Shown piece by piece: positions 1-4,509 of a DNA stretch of 5,033 bases (positions within the stretch are counted from its first letter, which is position 1; the number at the start of each line of letters is the position of its first letter). A model generated the notes under the pieces. It saw nothing but the letters and a program-made list of their open reading frames with translations, searched no databases and was not told the DNA's origin. Location of the stretch: NCBI GenBank assembly GCA_001787465.1, contig MFXJ01000101.1:1-5033 (forward strand). Direction: 5' to 3'. Source of the DNA: Candidatus Peregrinibacteria bacterium RIFOXYB2_FULL_32_7 (lineage in GTDB: Bacteria > Patescibacteriota > Gracilibacteria > UBA1369 > GWF2-33-10). The position numbers and the translations under genes are program-made.

Positions 1-119
1 AGTTTCCTTTTTTTAATCATTAATAAAGCCACTTGCACTCCAACTATCACTCCCATCACACTAAATAACCATAATGATGAAAGGGTAAAAGGGCCTATTT
101 GTAAAATTACTGGATACAT
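1..119 (-). CDS. lgt: Prolipoprotein diacylglyceryl transferase, N-terminal 39 residues (cut by window edge)
   Basis: Lgt is an inner-membrane enzyme that moves the diacylglyceryl group of phosphatidylglycerol onto the lipobox cysteine of prolipoproteins, the first step of lipoprotein maturation. Reading the minus strand from the ATG at 119 gives an open frame to the window edge that begins MYPVILQIGPFTLSSLWLFS. The Pro-Val-x-x-x-Ile-Gly-Pro-[hydrophobic] opening followed directly by a hydrophobic helix (about residues 12-35) matches the start of known Lgt proteins, for example DPVIFSIGPVALHWYG in E. coli. The ATG is favoured because the match begins within two residues of it. There is no Shine-Dalgarno sequence upstream. 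The catalytic His and Arg residues and the Lgt signature lie outside the window, so the call rests on the N-terminus alone. The gene follows the 448-residue membrane protein after 87 bases on the same strand. Another multi-pass protein with a similar start is possible but less likely. Confidence 0.75.
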   Translation of the reverse strand, partial: MYPVILQIGPFTLSSLWLFSVMGVIVGVQVALLMIKKRK

Positions 120-206
120 ATTTGAATTATGAATGAAGGAATTAGTAATGGGTAATTGGGAATTGGTAATTAGGAATTTATAATTGTGATTATGATTTTT
201 TAAAAA
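120..206. repeat. Intergenic heptanucleotide array (TTGGTAA-type)
   Basis: In the gap between the 448-residue gene and lgt, positions 135-190 can be cut into eight consecutive 7-base units with no slippage. Read on the plus strand they are GAAGGAA, TTAGTAA, TGGGTAA, TTGGGAA, TTGGTAA, TTAGGAA, TTTATAA and TTGTGAT. The approximate consensus is TTGGTAA, and the units decay towards both ends. The same unit in the same phase recurs at 1563-1604. No promoter or terminator is evident in the gap. On the transcribed minus strand the array would lie in the 5' leader of lgt or in a message shared with the upstream gene. Confidence 0.75.
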
Positions 207-1553
207 TTATAGGTTGCTTATTATTAAAATAGTAAATATTAGACCCAAAAAAGCACCAGTCCATAAATATTTTGATTTAGAATTAAGCAGATTTTTTTGG
301 ATGCTCATCAAGCAATGCGTCATGAAAAGAAAAATCGTGATGTTTCTGATTATTGAAGAATTATAAGGGTTTGGCAGTTTAATATTAGAAATTATAGGCA
401 AATTAATTTCTTTTGTGATGAGGTAGTAAGTAATGAAATAATAAAGCAAATAAAATAATAGCAACCATCCTGAAAAATAATAAAATTCCTGCCAAATACT
501 CTTTTTCTCTATTTGCGTTTCTAAAAATTCTTTTTCGGGTTTTTGTCCATATAGCCTTAATTGTTTTTTTAATTTTTTGCGATTTTGTAATAACTCTTTG
601 ATTTCTTGTTTTAATACTTGTTTATTTTCTTTTGAACTTTTTAGCCAAAGGAAAATATCATTTTTAATTTTTTGAGTATTTTCTTTTAATTCTTTTCCTA
701 TATCGAAATCGTCTTTATTTTGTTTGTTATCCTCTTTTATTAATTTTTTTTCTGGTATTTCTGGCTGAGTTTCTTTGGTTGGCTTTTCTTTTTTACCTAT
801 TATTAAAGCAGACAGATCAGGAGACTCCGTGGCGGCTATTTGATTTAAATTAAGTAACATTCTTTGGCTCTCTAGAGAGATTTTATTATGATTTTCTTTA
901 TTAGCAGGATCAGGCTTGAGGGTTGATTCGTCTGTAAGCATATTTAACAGCTCTTTCGCTGTTTGTTTGAGATAATTAAGATTATAACTGCCTTTGATCC
1001 GAGTTAAAGTATTTGTAAATTCGTTAATTTTTTTCTTGCCTTCACTTGTAAAAGATGAGTTATACTTAGTTAATATTTCATTAGTATTCTTGATAATTTT
1101 ATCAATTTCTTGTTTTAAATTTGTTTGTACGGCGTTCTGAGCGTTTGTCTCAGCGGATAATTTAGCTTCCGAGGAGGCTGAATTATTTTCTGCGCTAATT
1201 GATTCTAAATATTGAGCAAGTTCGGTTAAATCTTCTGGATGTTGAGGCGCTTTGGCATCAGCAATAGATTCTACTTTGAAATGATATTCTTGTATAAGGC
1301 GAACATACGCATGTTTAGTATCTTTTGAATTTATAGTCCCAATAATTTTTTTCCCGCTTGAATCAATAGCTGAAAATTTATATTTATTTAATTTCGCGTC
1401 TGTTTGCGCTAAAGTTCCTTTAATCTCATTTACAGATAATACTGAAAAGCCAAGTTTATTTAATTCTTTTCGAGCCGCCTCTTCATTATCGGCATGAATA
1501 TTACCGCTTAACTGTTTATTTTCCGAGTTGATGGCGAGATAGTGGAATTGCAT
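207..1553 (-). CDS. Membrane protein with two tandem PilC/GspF N-terminal-like modules, charged linker and three C-terminal helices
   Basis: I do not recognise the 448-residue protein as a whole. Residues 3-41 resemble the short module that opens PilC/GspF type IV pilus and type II secretion proteins: F-x-Y-x-A-[ID/IN]-x-x-x-K-x-x-x-G-x-I-x-A, then a helix with conserved Ala and Leu, then G-F-x-V. Residues 58-97 repeat this pattern, with Y58, F60, A62, I63, D64, K68, G72, I74, A82, L86, F92 and V94 matching F3, Y5, A7, I8, N9, K13, G17, I19, A27, L31, F36 and V38. Residues 98-355 are a polar, Lys/Glu-rich linker with likely coiled coil near 305-333. Hydrophobic helices fall at about 357-379, 401-418 and 429-447. 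The T2SSF core expected after such a module is absent. If the N-terminus is cytoplasmic, as in PilC, the C-terminus would be outside. The ATG is supported because the module starts at residue 3. No Shine-Dalgarno is present, and a heptamer array begins nine bases upstream. A role in pilus or secretion assembly is inference. Confidence 0.88.
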   Translation of the reverse strand: MQFHYLAINSENKQLSGNIHADNEEAARKELNKLGFSVLSVNEIKGTLAQTDAKLNKYKFSAIDSSGKKIIGTINSKDTKHAYVRLIQEYHFKVESIADAKAPQHPEDLTELAQYLESISAENNSASSEAKLSAETNAQNAVQTNLKQEIDKIIKNTNEILTKYNSSFTSEGKKKINEFTNTLTRIKGSYNLNYLKQTAKELLNMLTDESTLKPDPANKENHNKISLESQRMLLNLNQIAATESPDLSALIIGKKEKPTKETQPEIPEKKLIKEDNKQNKDDFDIGKELKENTQKIKNDIFLWLKSSKENKQVLKQEIKELLQNRKKLKKQLRLYGQKPEKEFLETQIEKKSIWQEFYYFSGWLLLFYLLYYFITYYLITKEINLPIISNIKLPNPYNSSIIRNITIFLFMTHCLMSIQKNLLNSKSKYLWTGAFLGLIFTILIISNL

Positions 1554-1562
1554 TTTAATTAA

Positions 1563-1658
1563 TTGGGAATGAGTAATGAGTAAAGGGTAATTGGTAATTA
1601 ATAAATTTTGTAAAGTGAAATGTTTTTTAATTACTCGTTACAAATTACCAATTACCAA
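1563..1658. repeat. Opposed heptanucleotide arrays forming an inverted repeat
   Basis: The 120-base gap between the permease and the 448-residue gene contains two arrays of 7-base units facing each other. On the plus strand, 1563-1604 reads TTGGGAA, TGAGTAA, TGAGTAA, AGGGTAA, TTGGTAA, TTAATAA. Positions 1631-1658 read TTACTCG, TTACAAA, TTACCAA, TTACCAA, which is the reverse complement type. The arms contain a perfect 14-bp inverted repeat, GGTAATTGGTAATT at 1586-1599 and AATTACCAATTACC at 1643-1656. A further 5-bp match (1609-1613 with 1638-1642) would close the loop after a nine-base bulge. No U-run follows on the minus-strand transcript, so this is not a standard intrinsic terminator. It could stabilise the 3' end of the permease message or shape the leader of the next gene. 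Confidence 0.75.
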
Positions 1659-1673
1659 ATTTTAAATTTATAA

Positions 1674-2900
1674 TTATTTCTGGCTGTCTATATAATCTTT
1701 TACAAAAATACTAATGATTGTGGCTGAAGGAATTGCCAAAATTAATCCTGGTATGCCTAAAAATTGATAAGCAACTAAAGCCGCTGTTATCACCGCAACC
1801 GGATTAAGATTTACTGCTCTTTTCATTACTATCGGAATAATTACATTACCTTCCATAAATTGTAACAAAACAAAGAAGATTATTACGGCGATCACTTGCC
1901 AGAAAGATTGATTTAAAGCTATTAAAATTGCGGCTACAGCGGTAATGGAAGGGCCTATCACCGGTAAAAATTCCGCTACCGCTTCAAAAAGTCCGAGCGT
2001 CAATGCAAATTCTATATTTAAAACTGACATACCTATAAAAGTTAAAGTTCCCATGATTAAAGAAAGAAGAAGTTGTCCTCTAAGCCAATTTCCCGTTTTA
2101 TGTTTCACAGCATGGCTTTTTGCCACTATATAACGACCGTATTTGGATGGGAAAAGAGATTTAATAAAATTTTCTATATTTTGTTCTTCGACCGTCATAA
2201 AAAAAGTGAGCACCAATACCAAAATTAAATTAAAAATACCGTTGAAAAAGACAGAAAGGGCGGTAAATACGTTGCCAGCAACTCCACTTAATCGAGAAGC
2301 AATATTAGTTAAAGCTTTTTGTAAATTTTCTGTTAATACTTGTTGATTTTCACCTGACAAAAGATCTTTTAAATACGGTTCAATGTATGGATGAATTTTG
2401 TCATATAAAGGGATATCACTAAGTCCATTATTAGTGAGATTATAGATCATTACGCTGATTCTACCGGCTAATTCGCTTAACTGACTTACAACAAGAGGGA
2501 TTAAGGTTGAAAGGAAACCAGCTAAAATTATTAAAGCCAGTAAATATATTAAAACAACGCCTAAGGCTCGGGGGACTCCTTTCCTTTGCAACCAGTCGAT
2601 GGTTGGATCAAAAGTAGCTGAAAGAAGCAAAGCAATAAATAATAAAATAATTATTGTGCTTATCTGACCGACAAATTTCGAAAAAGCGATTAAAATTAGA
2701 ATTACCAAAGTTGTTTTAACAACGCTTATAAGAGAAAACTCGACCATAATATGCTGAGATTCAGGTTTGTTTAATTTTGGTTTCTCGATATTTTGTTCTT
2801 TGTCTTGAGTACTTGCGTCTTTTTGCTGTTTTAATTTATGTTTGAAATGCTCAATAGTGTTATGAGCATTAATAATAAATTTTTTAATATGTTTTTTCAT
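1674..2900 (-). CDS. AI-2E family transporter (permease)
   Basis: This is a 408-residue multi-pass inner-membrane protein of the AI-2E transporter family (Pfam PF01594, the YdiK/PerM/TqsA group). Members have been linked to autoinducer-2 export, Na+/H+ antiport and other efflux, so the substrate cannot be assigned. Family hallmarks seen are a first helix pair at about 55-96, then D98-P99, D102-W103 and the R-K-G-V-P-R stretch at 106-111 leading into the next helix. A long amphipathic region follows at about 145-215. The conserved E310-F-L-P-V-I-G-P-S318 segment comes next, then E350-G-N352 with P356. The protein ends in the hydrophobic F-L-G-I-P-G-L-I-L-A-I-P segment at 380-391. The first 50 residues are a Lys-rich polar tail before the membrane domain, probably cytoplasmic. 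Length is slightly above the usual 330-380 because of this tail. The start lacks a Shine-Dalgarno sequence. Other in-frame Met codons such as M52 could in principle be used, but M1 is simplest. Confidence 0.93.
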   Translation of the reverse strand: MKKHIKKFIINAHNTIEHFKHKLKQQKDASTQDKEQNIEKPKLNKPESQHIMVEFSLISVVKTTLVILILIAFSKFVGQISTIIILLFIALLLSATFDPTIDWLQRKGVPRALGVVLIYLLALIILAGFLSTLIPLVVSQLSELAGRISVMIYNLTNNGLSDIPLYDKIHPYIEPYLKDLLSGENQQVLTENLQKALTNIASRLSGVAGNVFTALSVFFNGIFNLILVLVLTFFMTVEEQNIENFIKSLFPSKYGRYIVAKSHAVKHKTGNWLRGQLLLSLIMGTLTFIGMSVLNIEFALTLGLFEAVAEFLPVIGPSITAVAAILIALNQSFWQVIAVIIFFVLLQFMEGNVIIPIVMKRAVNLNPVAVITAALVAYQFLGIPGLILAIPSATIISIFVKDYIDSQK

Positions 2901-2944
2901 TTAAGATAAAGGACAAGGGATAAAAAAATATAACCAATTCTTTA

Positions 2945-2965
2945 AATTTTTTAGACAATTTAGTA
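2945..2965. repeat. 21-bp direct repeat, copy 1
   Basis: The sequence from 2945 to 2965, with core TTTTTTAGACAATTTAGTA, is repeated exactly at 3091-3111 in the same orientation, start to start 146 bases apart. Flanking sequences differ after GTA. Copy 1 overlaps the left arm of a weak hairpin (2958-2966 with 2975-2983). Confidence 0.85.
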
Positions 2966-3090
2966 GATATCTGACTGCTAAATAGTTATTGCTTTTATTT
3001 AAATGAAATTGTTACTGAAGCATCAGGTATATACAAATTGTAACTAAAATTTTTTAAACTTGTTATTAAATTTTAAATTTATTAATGGGG

Positions 3091-3111
3091 AATTTTTTAG
3101 ACAATTTAGTA
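3091..3111. repeat. 21-bp direct repeat, copy 2
   Basis: This is an exact copy of 2945-2965. It sits three bases beyond the pilin stop codon, which occupies 3115-3117 on the minus strand, so it is the first sequence of the pilin 3' untranslated region. A TATAAT at 3110-3115 on the plus strand overlaps its end, but no matching -35 element or downstream plus-strand gene supports a promoter. Confidence 0.85.
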
Positions 3112-3114
3112 TAA

Positions 3115-3621
3115 TTATTGACTCACAAAGCCAAGGACGACGTTGACGATCACCCAGGCAAGAAAAGCGATGATCATTCCAATTAGTGCCCAAGTCATCA
3201 TTTTTTTGCCTGCATCTTTTGAAATTGTTTCAATTAATCCTCCTCCAAGCATATAAGCTATACCACCAATTACAAACATTAGTACTGCTAGTATTCCTGA
3301 AAGTTGAATCAAAAATTCTATCCAATATACAAGAAAATAAGGGATCATCCAAAGGTGCATATCTCCGCTTCGAATAGCACATGACAAATATTTAGTTTGT
3401 AGTTCCTTGTCTTTATTGAAATTTTGTTCTTGGACGATTTCACTAAATTCTTTTGTTTTAGGATCATATCCTTTGTCTTCTAAAAATTTTTGGCAATCTT
3501 GTTCTTTATTATCTCCTGGCATGTCATATTCTGGCAAAATAGTACTGCCAGCGGCGAATAGAGAGGAAAAATGAAAAAGGAAAAAAGATAAAGAAAAAAG
3601 TAATTTAAGAAAAAATTTCAT
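3115..3621 (-). CDS. T4SS-type pilin, VirB2/TrbC-like, with signal peptide
   Basis: This 168-residue protein is probably a membrane-inserted pilin subunit of the kind associated with type IV secretion (TrbC/VirB2, or the T4SS_pilin family frequent in Patescibacteria). It has a Sec-type signal peptide, with K2 and K6 before a Phe/Leu-rich core and likely cleavage at about A23-A24. A polar domain follows at about 25-88. Two helices lie at about 95-125 and 143-166, joined by a short basic loop (K135, K139, K140). The first helix ends in the glycine pattern G119-G120-x-x-Y-x-x-G126-G127-G128, and the second is rich in Ala, Gly and Ile and ends near N160, as in this family. The polar domain between signal and first helix is larger than in classical VirB2. 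It carries C43 and C81, which could form a disulfide outside the membrane. No T4SS ATPase or channel gene is visible here. A generic two-helix membrane protein is the alternative. Confidence 0.82.
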   Translation of the reverse strand: MKFFLKLLFSLSFFLFHFSSLFAAGSTILPEYDMPGDNKEQDCQKFLEDKGYDPKTKEFSEIVQEQNFNKDKELQTKYLSCAIRSGDMHLWMIPYFLVYWIEFLIQLSGILAVLMFVIGGIAYMLGGGLIETISKDAGKKMMTWALIGMIIAFLAWVIVNVVLGFVSQ

Positions 3622-3641
3622 TTTTTGAAAAATTTAACTAT

Positions 3642-3650
3642 TGTTATAAT
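3642..3650 (+). promoter_or_regulatory. Candidate extended -10 promoter for the oxidoreductase gene
   Basis: The plus strand reads TGTTATAAT here, a perfect TGn-TATAAT extended -10 element. A TTGAAA at 3625-3630 lies 14 bases upstream of the hexamer. That is short for a -35 element, but extended -10 promoters depend less on it. Transcription would begin near 3657, giving a leader of about 55 bases before the ATG at 3712. The overlapping minus-strand sequence TATATT (3648-3653) could serve as a -10 for the divergent pilin gene, with a start about 19 bases before its ATG. No good minus -35 is visible, so only the plus-strand call is made with some confidence. Confidence 0.5.
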
Positions 3651-3652
3651 AT

Positions 3653-3687
3653 AGAAAAAAGAATAAAGAATAAAGAAAAAAGAATAG
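3653..3687. repeat. Heptanucleotide array (AGAATAA-type)
   Basis: There are five consecutive 7-base units on the plus strand: AGAAAAA, AGAATAA, AGAATAA, AGAAAAA, AGAATAG. The period is the same as in the TTGGTAA-type arrays at 142-190 and 1563-1658, but the unit is different and purine-only apart from one T. The array lies in the divergent spacer just downstream of the candidate plus-strand -10 box, so it would form part of the oxidoreductase leader. Confidence 0.75.
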
Positions 3688-3711
3688 ACTTACTACACAA
3701 TAATATAAAAT

Positions 3712-4425
3712 ATGATTAAAAATTTTAAAACTAGATTCATTTTAAAAAATCAATTAACAAATGATGTTTTTGAATTTATCTTTGAACTTATTGAGCCAGA
3801 AGAAATAGAATTTCAGTCTGGACAATTTATGATGCTTGACGTATTGACTGCAGATTCTTTTCCGCAAAAAAGAGCTTATTCAATTGCATCGCCATCTTTT
3901 TTGAGAAATAAGCTTAGATTTTGTATTAAATTAATTGAAGATGGAGTTGCTAGTACGTATTTTAAAAATTTAAAAATAGGCGATACAGCGAAATTTCAAG
4001 GACCATTTGGCAGATTTATATTAGATTTCGCTAGTAAAAAAAATTTGTTATTTATAGCAACAGGCACTGGAGTAGCACCATTTATTGGTATGCTCGAAGA
4101 TATTTTTGAGAAAAAAGTTGATCGAAAAATTGAAATGTATTTTGGACTTAGATATGAAGAAGATATTTTTTATCAAGAAATTTTGGAGAAATTTGCTAAA
4201 GAGCATAATAATTTTAAATATCATTTAACCGTATCAAGAGCCAAAAATGATTTCAAAGGCTTAAAAGGCAGAATTACAGAATATTTAGATGTAAAAAAAT
4301 ATGATTTAAAAAATACGCAAATTTATTTATGCGGAGGAGGGGAGATGGTAAAAGAAGTACGGTCAAAATTTCTAAATGCAGGATTTGAAAAGGAAGAAAT
4401 TTTTGGAGAGTTATTTTATGTGTAA
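3712..4425 (+). CDS. FAD/NAD(P)H oxidoreductase of the ferredoxin-NADP reductase superfamily
   Basis: This is a 237-residue soluble flavoprotein expected to move electrons between NAD(P)H and a partner such as ferredoxin or flavodoxin, through FAD. The N-terminal half is the FAD-binding barrel. It contains G37-Q38-F39 in the first strands, the R54-A-Y-S57 flavin motif followed by I58-A-S60, G78-V-A-S-T82 at the pyrophosphate site, and G97-P98-F99-G100 at its end. The C-terminal half is the NAD(P)-binding Rossmann domain, with A116-T-G-T-G-V-A-P-F124 and the nicotinamide-side C207-G-G-G-E-M212. It ends in the usual E-x-F/Y tail (E233 to V237). Length fits a stand-alone reductase with no attached [2Fe-2S] domain. 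The electron partner and physiological direction cannot be read from the sequence. It is the only plus-strand gene, divergent from the pilin by 90 bases and convergent with the next gene. The ATG has no Shine-Dalgarno. Confidence 0.92.
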   Translation: MIKNFKTRFILKNQLTNDVFEFIFELIEPEEIEFQSGQFMMLDVLTADSFPQKRAYSIASPSFLRNKLRFCIKLIEDGVASTYFKNLKIGDTAKFQGPFGRFILDFASKKNLLFIATGTGVAPFIGMLEDIFEKKVDRKIEMYFGLRYEEDIFYQEILEKFAKEHNNFKYHLTVSRAKNDFKGLKGRITEYLDVKKYDLKNTQIYLCGGGEMVKEVRSKFLNAGFEKEEIFGELFYV

Positions 4426-4509
4426 TGTCATCCCCGCAGAAATGAATATTTACGTTAATCCAAAAAAGTAGTGTGGGCGACTTAGTAGCTTAATGATTAA
4501 TTAGTGATG
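4426..4509. other. Convergent 84-base spacer
   Basis: This spacer lies between the 3' ends of the oxidoreductase gene and the unknown minus-strand gene, where terminators would be expected. I see no stable stem followed by a T-run on either strand. It contains a locally GC-richer start (TCATCCCCGC at 4429-4438) and an AT palindrome-like stretch near 4490-4503, neither convincing as a terminator. Confidence 0.5.

Larger units (their letters stand above)
2901..3114. other. 214-base intergenic region between pilin and permease genes
   Basis: No gene is evident in this gap. It is very AT-rich and contains three things. First, a short 7-base array abuts the permease start codon at 2904-2924 (AGATAAA, GGACAAG, GGATAAA on the plus strand). 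Second, there are two copies of a 21-bp direct repeat, listed separately. Third, a weak hairpin at 2958-2983 has nine pairs including one U-G wobble in plus-strand RNA, with an eight-base loop. A minus-strand promoter for the permease would be expected here. Only poor candidates are visible, such as TTGTCT inside each direct repeat copy, without a convincing -10 box at the right spacing. Confidence 0.5.

Noticed and set aside
1657..1670. AAATTTTAAATTTA shared with 3068-3081
   Set aside because: This is low-complexity A/T sequence that arises easily in such DNA, and the flanks do not match.
3015..3026. CTGA-AGCA-TCAG mini hairpin, flanked by GTTAC and GTAAC
   Set aside because: Four base pairs plus a poorly placed five-base outer match, without a T-run or conserved context, do not support an RNA element.
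3004..3048. ATG-started 14-codon reading frame on the plus strand in the 214-base gap
   Set aside because: It is too short, has no ribosome binding site or promoter and shows no recognisable sequence, so it is within chance expectation.
3110..3115. TATAAT on the plus strand next to the second direct repeat copy
   Set aside because: No -35 or TG extension is present, and it would read antisense into the pilin gene; it is a likely chance match in AT-rich DNA.
4429..4445. TCATCCCCGCAGAA, similar to the start of dispersed GC-rich palindromic repeats seen in many bacteria
   Set aside because: Only one half is present, with no complementary arm within the spacer, so there is no support for a repeat element or terminator.
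4490..4503. TTAATGA-TTAATTA as a fifth heptamer array
   Set aside because: Only two loosely similar units are present, not enough to tell from background AT sequence.
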